Shown here piece after piece: positions 18,447 to 27,509 of a DNA stretch of 37,232 nucleotides. Each line of letters starts with the position of its first letter. The stretch's first letter is position 1. The translations under genes and the position numbers were made by a program. Under the pieces are notes generated by a model. That model was given only the letters and a program-made list of their open reading frames with translations, was not told where the DNA came from and made no database searches. Source of the stretch: Phycisphaerales bacterium (GTDB lineage Bacteria > Planctomycetota > Phycisphaerae > Phycisphaerales > UBA1924); NCBI GenBank assembly GCA_021732675.1, contig JAKFUN010000046.1:1-37232 (forward strand), read 5' to 3'.

Positions 18447-20684
18447 ATGACGATCGTTCCAGCAAGTCCAGCTGCTCAGGTGTCGCCCAATCGCTCGATG
18501 GCGCCGATGCCCCCTGCGCCTGCGGCGGCGGCGGGGAGCACGATTGATCCGGTGAAGCTGCTGCTTCGGTACAAGTGGATTTTGGCAGCGGCGCTGATCG
18601 TGGGGGCGGTGGTGGGCACGGTGGCGAACTACGTACTCGCGTCGGTGGCTCCGCGCTGGAGCTCGACGGTGATTTTCGAGTGCAAGCCCCAGACCCAGAG
18701 CATCACCGAAATCGCGGGTACCGGTCAGGCCGAGGAAATGCAGCGGTTCATGTTGACGCAGATCAGCATCATCCGGCAGGACCGGGTGCTGCAGCGGGTT
18801 GTCGAGGACTCGGGGGTGCTGACCAAGCGCGCCCCCAAGTGGAGCTCGCAGTTTTCGACCTCCGGGGGAGTTGGTGCAGAGGGGGGGTTCGACACGGTCG
18901 GCGCGCTTAAGGATCTGCGGCGGATCGTCGGGGCGGGTATCGTGTCCGGGACCAACCTGGTGCAGGTCTCGGTCTCCAACCGGGACAAGGACGAAGCCAC
19001 CGAACTGGTGGGGATGGTCAAGGAAAAGTACGTCGCCTTCCTCAACGAACGCGGCCAGGCGGGGTTTGACGACAAGATCGCCGGTCTCAAGAGCCAGATT
19101 GATCGCTTCGAGAGCGATATGAAGATCGAGGTCGGTAAGCGCCAAGCGTTGATCCAGTCCAAGGGGCTGGATTCGGTGGACGATCGGCAGTCGACCACCA
19201 AGTTCGAGCTGACCCAGGTCACGGACAAGCTGCTCAACGCGGCCCAGACGCTTGAGGCCCAGCGCACCACACTGAAGCAACTCGAAGCTGAGTTTATGAG
19301 CCCTGGAGGGATCGTCTACGGGGCGGAACTCCGGGCCGAGGCCGAGCGCGACCCTCAGGTACTGGACCTGCGGGGCCAATCACAGCGAGTGCAGTCGCAG
19401 ATCGAAGCGATGCTGGTCAGCGGGGTGAAACGCGACCATCGCCAGGTGGTGCAGCTTCAGAGCCAGCTCGAGGGGCTGGAGTCGACCCTCACGCAAAAAC
19501 TCAGCGAAGTGCTCAAGAAGAGCTTTGAGGCTCAGCTCGACAGCACCCGCAAGAGCATCGCCCAGTATGAGGCTGTCGAACAATCGTGGCAGATCAAGAG
19601 CAAGGAGCTCTCCGATCGGTTGGTCGACCTCTCCAAAGCCCAGCAGGACCTTAACGACTTCGCGACCAAGATCTCGGGCTTGTCGGAGAGCCGGGCAAAG
19701 AGCAAGCAGGAGATGGAAAACCTGATTGCCCAGAAGGGCTCGGCGGACGTGAACCGCGTGGTGCTGGTGCAGGACCAGCGGGCACCGACGGATCGGTCGT
19801 TCCCGCAGTTGAAGATTCTGCTTCCCGCCGGGGCGATCCTGTTTCTGGGGATCTGCGTGGGTGTGATCGTGCTGGTGGAGCTGCTTGACACCCGGGTCAA
19901 GAGCCCGTCGGACGTGGCGATCATGCCTCGTGTGCGCCTGGTTGGGTGGGTGCCGGACGGCGGCGAGGACCCGGCGGGTCAGGGAGCGATCGAGACCGCG
20001 TTCAGAGAGCGCCCACGCGGGGTGGTGGCGGAGAGTTTTCGCCAGATTCGCGGGTCGATCGCCAAGCGGCTCCACGCCGGCGGGCACCGATCGCTGCTGG
20101 TCGTATCGGCGATGCCTCAAGCGGGCGCCACATCGGTGGCGGCGAACCTCGCCTTCTCGTTCGCTTCTGCGGACAAGCGGGTGTTGCTGATTGACGCCAA
20201 CTTCCGCCGCCCGGCGCTGCACCGGGTCTTCAGCCTGCAAGAATCGCCCGGACTGGCCGACGTGCTGGCCTCCAAGCCCGACGAGCGGGCCCATCGCCTG
20301 GGCGAAGTGACGCAAGCAACGACGACCCCGAGCCTGGACCTGTTGACCGCAGGCACCAAAGACCAGCGGATCTTCGAACGCCTGGCGACCGACGCGATGA
20401 GCGAGCTGCTCGCCCTGGTCAAGTCGATGTATGACATCGTGATCATCGACGCGGCTCCTGTGGTCGTCAGTGGCGACGCGATGGCCCTGGCCAATCGCTG
20501 CGATTGTTCAGTCATGGTGGTTCGGGCCATGGCGGACCGGCGCGGGATGGTCGCGCGAATCAAAAACGAGCTGGGCGAAGCCCGAGGCGAGTTCCTGGGG
20601 ATCATCGTAAACGGAGTCAAGGCCTCCAGCGGCGGCTACATGAAGCGCAACATCCAGACGGCCCACGAATACCAGAACCCCTAA
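18447..20684 (+). CDS. Wzc-like polysaccharide chain-length determinant fused to a BY-kinase-like ATPase domain with degenerate Walker motifs
   Basis: N-terminal Wzz-like region, two TMs, coiled coil, then SLLVVSAMPQAGATSVAANLAFSFASADKRVLLIDANFRRPALHRVF..YDIVIIDAAPVV..GIIVNGVK. Confidence 0.85.
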   Translation: MTIVPASPAAQVSPNRSMAPMPPAPAAAAGSTIDPVKLLLRYKWILAAALIVGAVVGTVANYVLASVAPRWSSTVIFECKPQTQSITEIAGTGQAEEMQRFMLTQISIIRQDRVLQRVVEDSGVLTKRAPKWSSQFSTSGGVGAEGGFDTVGALKDLRRIVGAGIVSGTNLVQVSVSNRDKDEATELVGMVKEKYVAFLNERGQAGFDDKIAGLKSQIDRFESDMKIEVGKRQALIQSKGLDSVDDRQSTTKFELTQVTDKLLNAAQTLEAQRTTLKQLEAEFMSPGGIVYGAELRAEAERDPQVLDLRGQSQRVQSQIEAMLVSGVKRDHRQVVQLQSQLEGLESTLTQKLSEVLKKSFEAQLDSTRKSIAQYEAVEQSWQIKSKELSDRLVDLSKAQQDLNDFATKISGLSESRAKSKQEMENLIAQKGSADVNRVVLVQDQRAPTDRSFPQLKILLPAGAILFLGICVGVIVLVELLDTRVKSPSDVAIMPRVRLVGWVPDGGEDPAGQGAIETAFRERPRGVVAESFRQIRGSIAKRLHAGGHRSLLVVSAMPQAGATSVAANLAFSFASADKRVLLIDANFRRPALHRVFSLQESPGLADVLASKPDERAHRLGEVTQATTTPSLDLLTAGTKDQRIFERLATDAMSELLALVKSMYDIVIIDAAPVVVSGDAMALANRCDCSVMVVRAMADRRGMVARIKNELGEARGEFLGIIVNGVKASSGGYMKRNIQTAHEYQNP

Positions 20685-20696
20685 GGCCCCCTCCCC

Positions 20697-21734
20697 GTGG
20701 GACACACCGAACAGAGAACCTCTGCCGATGGGGGCACACGGCGCGCTGGGCGTCGGGTGCTCGTCAGTGGCGGCGCGGGGTTTATCGGATCCCACCTGGT
20801 CGATCTGCTGCTGGCCCGGGGGGATGAGGTCACGGTGGTGGACAATCTCTCCACCGGACGCCGTGCCAACCTGCCCGCGTCGCACGCACGCCTCCGATTT
20901 GTGGAGGCGGACCTAGGTCAGGCCTTGGGCGCCTTTGGCAAGGGGGAGCTCTTCGACCAGATCTACCACCTCGCGGCGGCCGTCGGGGTCAAGCTGGTCA
21001 TCGACGACCCGATCCGGTCCATCGATACCAATGTCGAGGAGACGTCGGAGCTGCTTCGCTTCGCCGTCACCCACGGCCCGGGGGGCGGAGGCTCGCGAGT
21101 ATTGATCGCCTCCAGCTCCGAGGTGTACGGCAAGGCCTCGCACAGCCCCTTCAGCGAAGGCGATGACGTTGTCTATGGCCCCACCTCGGTGGCCCGCTGG
21201 TCATACGCCTGCTCCAAAGCGATCGATGAGTACCTGGCGCTGGCGTATCACCGAAAGAAGGGCCTTGGGGTCACGGTCGCGCGGTTCTTCAACACCGTCG
21301 GGCCAAGGCAGGTCGGTGAGTACGGAATGGTCGTCCCCCGGTTTGTGGGGTGGGCTCTGGCTGGGGCGCCCCTCGAGGTGTATGGCGAGGGTTTGCAGTC
21401 GCGTTGCTTTTGCGACGTTCGGGATGTCGCGGGGGTCTTGCCGGCGATGCTGGAGCGGACCGAGACGGCGGGGGGCATATTCAACGTCGGGTCGGATCAA
21501 CCAATCACAATCCGGGCGTTGGCCGAACTGGTCATCAAGACGCTGCGAAGTTCGTCCGAGATCCGCACGATTCCGTATGCTGAGGCGTACGCTGCGGGCT
21601 TCGAGGATTTGCAGCAAAGGCGGCCCGCGCTGACGCGGATTCGCGAGGCGGTCGGTTTCGCGCCGCGATTTGAGCTTGAGGAGACGGTGCGTGATGTGGC
21701 GGCATGGATGCGCCTGCATGGAGAGAAGCGTTGA
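20697..21734 (+). CDS. NAD-dependent epimerase/dehydratase (nucleotide-sugar, extended SDR)
   Basis: VLVSGGAGFIGSHLVDLLLARGDEVTVVDNLSTG, SSSEVYG, YACSKAIDEYLALAY, FNTVGPRQ. Confidence 0.88.
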   Translation: MGHTEQRTSADGGTRRAGRRVLVSGGAGFIGSHLVDLLLARGDEVTVVDNLSTGRRANLPASHARLRFVEADLGQALGAFGKGELFDQIYHLAAAVGVKLVIDDPIRSIDTNVEETSELLRFAVTHGPGGGGSRVLIASSSEVYGKASHSPFSEGDDVVYGPTSVARWSYACSKAIDEYLALAYHRKKGLGVTVARFFNTVGPRQVGEYGMVVPRFVGWALAGAPLEVYGEGLQSRCFCDVRDVAGVLPAMLERTETAGGIFNVGSDQPITIRALAELVIKTLRSSSEIRTIPYAEAYAAGFEDLQQRRPALTRIREAVGFAPRFELEETVRDVAAWMRLHGEKR

Positions 21735-23167
21735 CCGGACTACCCGACATCCTGATCGCTGCCATGAAGGCAACGGGCGTGATCGCCTTGGGGGTTGAGG
21801 GATCAGGCGATGCCTCGACCGTTGAACCGACGCGGCTGTCGATCGTCGAGGGATACGTGGGTGTTCTCATGGCGGCCTTTTTGGTCACGCTCTGTGCAAC
21901 CCCCATCATGCGACGCGTCGCCGTCGCTCAGGGCATCATCGATCGCCCAAACGAAGCCCGCAAGGTTCATCGCATCCCGATCGCCTACCTCGGTGGGGTG
22001 GCGGTCTACTTGGGGATCATCGCAGGGATCTTTTATAGCGTGCTGGGCGTCAAGATTGACGGACTGGTGGACTGGCACACCTCCAAGTTCCATGAGCTTG
22101 GGTCGTTTTTTCTGCCGATCCCGCCTTCGATCGTGCTTGGGATGACCGTGATCATGCTGGTGGGGCTGATCGATGACGTGACGGGGATCAGCCCGCGCGT
22201 GAAGATCGGCGGGCAGCTTTTCGCGGCGGCCGCAATGGCTGTGGACAACGTCGGCGTCAAGCTGGCTGCGGGGATTTTGATCCCAGTCGCGCACAGCCTG
22301 GGGATTACCCCCACCGTTCTGCCGGATACTTCGAGCACGCTGCTCTTTCACATCCCGCTGCCATTCACGATTTTGGGGTCCTCGGGGATCCCTGTGGACG
22401 TCGTCTATTGGGTTGGGACGGCGATCATCGCGGTGGCCGTGCTGGGGTTGTGCAACGCCTCAAACCTGATCGACGGACTCGATGGGCTGCTCAGTGGGAC
22501 GACCGCGATCTCGGCGATGGGTCTGTTGGTGGTGGCGTTGGGGCTGGCGGTGATCGACGACGGCCCGCGTGATTCGCAGCGGATCATTTTGTGCCTGGCG
22601 TTGCTGGGGGCGTGCCTGGGGTTCCTGCCTCACAACTTCAACCCGGCAAACATATTTTTGGGCGACGCCGGATCGCTGCTGCTGGGGTACGTCACGTGCG
22701 TGATCATCCTGATGATGGGCGACACCGGCAAAACCTGGCTGGTGGCGGCCGGGCTAATGATCTATGCCGTGCCGATCATTGACACGACACTCGCGATCGT
22801 GCGGCGGAAGATGGAAGGCAAACCGATCTCCGCTCCGGACGACCAGCATCTGCACCACATGCTCAAGCGGGCGTTGGGAGTGAAGGGGGCGGTCTTCGCG
22901 TTGTACGGGATCGCCGCGACGTGTGCGGTGCTCGGAGCGAGCATCACGCTGATCCGGGCCCGGGGGGTGTACTTCCTGGCGCTGCTGCTGGTCTCCTACG
23001 TGGGCGTCACGGCGATCAAGATCGCCCGCAAACGGGCTATCGAAGCCCAGGCGGCAGAGTACGAAGCCAAGCGGGCTGCGGGGCTGGCTGGGCCTGCCGC
23101 GGCAACCGGAGCTGGCGGGGGCGCAGTCGCGGGGAGCCCAGCCAACGCCAGGTCGACCAACGCCTAA
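21704..23167 (+). CDS. MraY/WecA-family undecaprenyl-phosphate sugar-1-phosphate transferase (GT4)
   Basis: RKVHRIPIAYLGGVAVYLGI, LIDDVTGISPRVKIGGQ, LCNASNLIDGLDGLLSG, NFNPANIFLGDAGSLLLGY, DDQHLHHMLKRALG. Start overlaps the previous CDS. Confidence 0.9.
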   Translation: MDAPAWREALTGLPDILIAAMKATGVIALGVEGSGDASTVEPTRLSIVEGYVGVLMAAFLVTLCATPIMRRVAVAQGIIDRPNEARKVHRIPIAYLGGVAVYLGIIAGIFYSVLGVKIDGLVDWHTSKFHELGSFFLPIPPSIVLGMTVIMLVGLIDDVTGISPRVKIGGQLFAAAAMAVDNVGVKLAAGILIPVAHSLGITPTVLPDTSSTLLFHIPLPFTILGSSGIPVDVVYWVGTAIIAVAVLGLCNASNLIDGLDGLLSGTTAISAMGLLVVALGLAVIDDGPRDSQRIILCLALLGACLGFLPHNFNPANIFLGDAGSLLLGYVTCVIILMMGDTGKTWLVAAGLMIYAVPIIDTTLAIVRRKMEGKPISAPDDQHLHHMLKRALGVKGAVFALYGIAATCAVLGASITLIRARGVYFLALLLVSYVGVTAIKIARKRAIEAQAAEYEAKRAAGLAGPAAATGAGGGAVAGSPANARSTNA

Positions 23168-23171
23168 GGCT

Positions 23172-23203
23172 TGGACCCTTGGCAGCACGGGTATACTCGG
23201 CGC
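23172..23203 (+). promoter_or_regulatory. Candidate sigma70 promoter giving a near-leaderless parA transcript
   Basis: TTGGAC (23172-77), 15-nt spacer, TATACT (23192-97), 6 nt to ATG at 23204. Confidence 0.45.
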
Positions 23204-24082
23204 ATGCCTGACCGACCTGTCCGCCTCATCGCGATGATGAATCAGAAGGGCGGGGTGGGGAAGACCACCACCACCGTCAACCTCGCGGCTTCGTTTGCCC
23301 GGGGCGGACGCTCTACGCTCGTCATCGACCTTGATCCGCAGGCGCACGCCTCGCTTCACCTGGGCGTCGACGCCGACGCTATTGAACGGAGCGTCTACGA
23401 CGTGCTGATCGACCCGGCCTTTGACGTCGCGTCCGCAATCCACAAGGTCAATGACAGGCTGGCAGTGCTGCCCGCCCAGACGGATCTGGCGGCGGCCGAG
23501 ACCGAGCTGGCCCAGGTGCCTGATCGGCAGCGGCGCCTGGAGAAGGCGATCGCGTCGTTGAACGGGAAGTATGAGTTTGTGCTGCTGGATTGTCCCCCGT
23601 CGCTGGGACTTTTGACGATCAACGCGCTGGCCGCGGCCCGCGAGGTGATCATCCCGATGCAGGCGCACTTCCTGGCGCTACAGGGGGTGGGCAAGCTGCT
23701 AGAGACAGTGAAACTGGTGAGCGGGGCGGTGAACCCGCGCCTGCGGGTCACGGGTGTAGTGCTGTGCATGCACGACACGTCGTCAACGCACACCCGCGAG
23801 GTGGTGATCGACCTGGAGAAGTTCTTCGAGGAAGCCCGCAGGCAGGAGAGCCCGTGGCGTTTTGCGCGGGTGCTGCGCCCTGCGATCCGCCGCAACATCA
23901 AGCTGGCCGAGTGCCCGAGCTTTGGGCAGACGATCTTTGACTACGCCCCCGACGCCCCGGGGGCGGCCGACTACGGGGCGCTGGGCGAATCGCTGCTGAA
24001 GGAATGGGACGCGCTGCTGGCCAAACGCGGGGGCGAAGTAGTCGTACTCCCGGGCGCTCAGGCGGGGGCGCCGAAGGGGTAA
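23204..24082 (+). CDS. ParA/Soj-family ATPase
   Basis: VRLIAMMNQKGGVGKTTTTVNLAASFARGG, VIDLDPQAHAS, VLLDCPPSLGLLTINAL, GKLLETVKLV; no parB adjacent. Confidence 0.9.
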   Translation: MPDRPVRLIAMMNQKGGVGKTTTTVNLAASFARGGRSTLVIDLDPQAHASLHLGVDADAIERSVYDVLIDPAFDVASAIHKVNDRLAVLPAQTDLAAAETELAQVPDRQRRLEKAIASLNGKYEFVLLDCPPSLGLLTINALAAAREVIIPMQAHFLALQGVGKLLETVKLVSGAVNPRLRVTGVVLCMHDTSSTHTREVVIDLEKFFEEARRQESPWRFARVLRPAIRRNIKLAECPSFGQTIFDYAPDAPGAADYGALGESLLKEWDALLAKRGGEVVVLPGAQAGAPKG

Positions 24083-24264
24083 AGCCCCGAACCCTGTTCG
24101 GAGGGTCAGAGACGCAGATCAGCCCACCCACCCAGTGGACCTACGGCACCGTCAAGTTGGCTGGGTGAAAAAGGCGGTAGCCCGGGGCGAGTGAGCGGGC
24201 CGGAGGGAGGCCACCTGGGCGGGGCAATTCGTGACGAAGCGGCTTGGCCGCTATTCTGAGTGTC

Positions 24265-25722
24265 ATGCACGGAAACGATCACGTTCACGGTCAAGCCTGG
24301 TGGTACGGCCCGCGCCTTTGGGCGATGAGTGCGCTGGCGGGCGGTGGTCTGGGCTTGGGGCTGGCTTGGCTGGTGCCGGGGGGGTACGCGGATGGGGCGG
24401 CGGTGGCGCCGCGGGTCCCGGTGTGGCTGATCGCGCCGTTTGCGCTCCTCTTGATGTCGATTGCGATCCTCCCGCTGGTGAGCGCGAAGTGGTGGCACCG
24501 ACATTTTCCGGATGTCGCATTCTTCCTGGGCACATTGGTGGTGGCGTACTTCCTCACGGCGTATTCGCGGCCCGGATACGAGCAAGGGCTGAGCTACGGC
24601 AAGGCCAAGCTCATGCACGCGGGGATCGAGTATGTCTCATTCATCGCGCTGATCGGCGGGTTGTATGTGGTCTCGGGGGGGATTCTGGTATCGCTGCGCG
24701 GGCGGGCGACCCCTTTGGTGAACACGGCGCTGCTGGGGCTGGGGGCGGTGCTCGCGAACATAGTCGGCACGACCGGGGCGTCGGTGCTGCTCATTCGCCC
24801 GTTCATGAAGTCCAACGACGGTCGCCTGCGGCCTTTGCATGTGGTTTTTTTCATCTTCATAGTCAGCAACTGCGGGGGATCGCTGACGCCGATCGGCGAC
24901 CCGCCCTTGTACCTGGGGTTCCTCAAGGGCGTGCCGTTTTTCTGGGTGCTGGAAAACATGTGGTACAACTGGCTGCTGACCATCGGGCTGCTGCTGGGGC
25001 TGTTTTTTGCCTTTGATCGATGGGTGGCCCGAAAGATCGCGTCAAGCGCCGATCCGGTCACTGCTGAACCGGGGGTTTCGATCGGGATTCATGGGCACAC
25101 TGGCGTGATATGCCTGCTGCTGATGGTCGCCGGGGTCTTCATTGATCCGGTGATCTACGCTCGCACGAGCTTGCCTCACCTCCCATACGGGGCGGTTTTC
25201 CAGATCTGCGTGGCGGCGGTGGCGCACCGGTTGGCGCCCAAGGACATTCTTTCGGCCAACGAGTTTTCGTTCTTCCCCGTCAAGGAAGTCGGGCTGCTTT
25301 TCATCGGTATCTTCGCGACGATGGTTCCAGCGTTAGCCTATCTCTCGGCCAATGGCCAGAGCTTGGGAATCTCCTCCCCCACTGCCTACTACTTCGCGGC
25401 CGGGGGCCTGAGCGCCGTGCTCGACAACGCCCCGACCTACCTCAACTTCCTGCAACTCGCGTTGGTCCCCGAAGAGATCACCAAGGAGAGCTTGCGGGTG
25501 TGGCTTTCCACCGAGTCGGGAGTGAGGATCTTGGACGCGATCTCGTGCGGGGCGGTCTACTTCGGGGCGATGACGTACATCGGCAACGGGCCCAACTTCA
25601 TGGTGCGCTCGATCGCCGAGAGCTATGGGGTCAAGATGCCCAGCTTTTTCGGGTACGTTGGCTGGGCGCTGCTGCTGCTTCTGCCGGTGCTGGTGGTGCA
25701 ATGGCTGGTCTTCATCCGATGA
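24265..25722 (+). CDS. NhaD-type/ArsB-family sodium:proton antiporter-like membrane protein
   Basis: Multi-TM; ANIVGTTGASVLLIRPFMKSN, VVFFIFIVSNCGGSLTPIGDPPLYLGFLKGVPFFW, LDNAPTYLNFLQLA, GAMTYIGNGPNFMVRSIAE. Confidence 0.85.
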   Translation: MHGNDHVHGQAWWYGPRLWAMSALAGGGLGLGLAWLVPGGYADGAAVAPRVPVWLIAPFALLLMSIAILPLVSAKWWHRHFPDVAFFLGTLVVAYFLTAYSRPGYEQGLSYGKAKLMHAGIEYVSFIALIGGLYVVSGGILVSLRGRATPLVNTALLGLGAVLANIVGTTGASVLLIRPFMKSNDGRLRPLHVVFFIFIVSNCGGSLTPIGDPPLYLGFLKGVPFFWVLENMWYNWLLTIGLLLGLFFAFDRWVARKIASSADPVTAEPGVSIGIHGHTGVICLLLMVAGVFIDPVIYARTSLPHLPYGAVFQICVAAVAHRLAPKDILSANEFSFFPVKEVGLLFIGIFATMVPALAYLSANGQSLGISSPTAYYFAAGGLSAVLDNAPTYLNFLQLALVPEEITKESLRVWLSTESGVRILDAISCGAVYFGAMTYIGNGPNFMVRSIAESYGVKMPSFFGYVGWALLLLLPVLVVQWLVFIR

Positions 25723-25759
25723 AGTGGAAGCGCGGAGGGGCGTTCCCTCCCCCACCACC

Positions 25760-27454
25760 ATGACCACCCGGCCCGACACCGTGACCAATCCCCCATCCAC
25801 GCCGCCGGGCCCGAACGACTCGGATCACGTCTCCACCGGCATGCTTGGGGGGGCGGTGCGGACCGTGTCTGGGTTGACGCTGGTGAGCCGCTTCGCGGGG
25901 CTGGCTCGCGACGTGATCACCGCGCGGCTGCTCGGAGACGACGTGCTGGGCTCGGCGTTTCGGGCGGCGTACGCCTTGCCGAACCTGTTTCGGCGGCTGT
26001 TTGGCGAGGGGGCCCTATCCGCGGCTTTCTTGCCCGAATACACCTTGCTGCGCCGCGACGACCCGCAGATCGCCAGCCAGCTAGCCACCTTGGTCGTCAG
26101 GCTCATCACCCTGCTCACCGGCGGAATCACGCTGGTCATGATGCTGGGGTTCGCGGGGGCAATTTTGGTTTTGCCGCAGGACCCGGACCGGGCCTTGAGT
26201 TTCAAGCTCATGATCCTGATGTTGCCGATGATGCCCGCGGTCTGTCTGACCGCGATTCTGGGCGGGATGCTCCAGGCCCACGGCAGATTTGCAGCTCCAG
26301 CGGCGGCCCCGATCCTGCTCAACCTCTTTCAGATCGTGGCCGGGCTGGCGTTTTACTTCGGGTGGGCGCAGGGGCGCGTCACCGCGGCGTATTCGATCGG
26401 GGTGGCGGCGGTGCTGGCGAGTGCCGCCCAGGTCTTGTGGTCTTGGTGGGCGCTGCGAGGGATGGTGGAGTGGGGCCGGGCGGGCCACGCAGCGAATGTC
26501 CATGGGCGGGCGGTGCTGAAGCGTTTCATTCCCGCCATGATCGGCCTGGGGACCCTCCAACTCAACACCACCATGGACATGGTGATCGCGATGTGGCCGA
26601 CCTATGTTGGCCCCAAGATCTTGGGGTTTGACGTGCCCCTGGACAAGAGCTCGAACGCGATCCTCAGCTACACCCAGACGATCTATCAGTTTCCGCTGGG
26701 CGTTTTCGGGATCGCGGTGGCGACCGCTGTCTTCCCCATGCTTTCGCGCAGCGCCGATCACCCGCACGAGTTTGTCGCGACGCTGCGGCGGGGATTGCGA
26801 CTCAGCCTCTTCATCGGCCTGCCCGCCAGCGTTGGACTCTTGCTCATCCGGCACGATCTGGTACACATGATCTTCGGGGGTTCGGGCAAGCACGGCTTTT
26901 CGCAGGAAGGTTTGGCGCGGGCGGCGAGCGTGCTGGCCGGCTTTGCGCCCGGGGTGTGGGCGTACTCGCTCAATCACGTTTGGACGCGGGCGTTTTATGC
27001 GAGAGGGGACACGCGGACGCCGATGCGTCTGGCGATGGCGATGGTGGCGCTCAACCTCACGCTGAATGTCACGATGATTTGGTGGCTTCGAGAGGCGGGG
27101 CTCGCGTGGGCGACGGCGATCGCCGCGACCGTGCAGTGCCTGGTGCTGGGGCTTTGGTGTCGGCAAAAATTGGGTATCGAAGCACTGGACGCAGCGACCT
27201 GGAGGGCTTTTGTGCGGATCGGTTTGGCCAGCGCAACGATGGGTGCATGCGTGTGGGTGGGGAACATGCTGATCCCGAGCACGGGGTGGTGGGCGAGTTG
27301 GGGCGGACACGCGGCTCGCTGCGCCGCCGGGGTGACCATCGGCGGGGGCGTGTATGCCTTGGCCGCGTTGGGCTGGCGAGCACCTGAGATCCGCTGGTTG
27401 CTCCGTCGCAGCCCAGGCGGGGGCGGGGGACCGAGCGGGATGAGCTTTGAGTAG
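25760..27454 (+). CDS. murJ: Lipid II flippase MurJ (MviN family)
   Basis: TLVSRFAGLARDVITARLLGDDVLGSAFRAAYALPNLFRRLFGEGALSAAFLPEY is characteristic of MurJ; ATG at 25760. Confidence 0.92.
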   Translation: MTTRPDTVTNPPSTPPGPNDSDHVSTGMLGGAVRTVSGLTLVSRFAGLARDVITARLLGDDVLGSAFRAAYALPNLFRRLFGEGALSAAFLPEYTLLRRDDPQIASQLATLVVRLITLLTGGITLVMMLGFAGAILVLPQDPDRALSFKLMILMLPMMPAVCLTAILGGMLQAHGRFAAPAAAPILLNLFQIVAGLAFYFGWAQGRVTAAYSIGVAAVLASAAQVLWSWWALRGMVEWGRAGHAANVHGRAVLKRFIPAMIGLGTLQLNTTMDMVIAMWPTYVGPKILGFDVPLDKSSNAILSYTQTIYQFPLGVFGIAVATAVFPMLSRSADHPHEFVATLRRGLRLSLFIGLPASVGLLLIRHDLVHMIFGGSGKHGFSQEGLARAASVLAGFAPGVWAYSLNHVWTRAFYARGDTRTPMRLAMAMVALNLTLNVTMIWWLREAGLAWATAIAATVQCLVLGLWCRQKLGIEALDAATWRAFVRIGLASATMGACVWVGNMLIPSTGWWASWGGHAARCAAGVTIGGGVYALAALGWRAPEIRWLLRRSPGGGGGPSGMSFE

Positions 27455-27509
27455 ACGAAAAGCCGTCGCCAAAACGCTGGGCACGTGGGCGCGATACAGT
27501 GTGCTTCCC

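Noticed and set aside
17931-19379. 482-aa minus-strand ORF spanning the TPR/Wzc junction
   Set aside because: Antisense to two supported CDSs and crosses their intergenic leader; no domain signature.
27490-27509. Leaderless promoter TACAGT-N9-ATG for the small Cys-rich gene
   Set aside because: The -10-like hexamer is present but no acceptable -35 was found at 15-18 nt; too weak to list as a feature.
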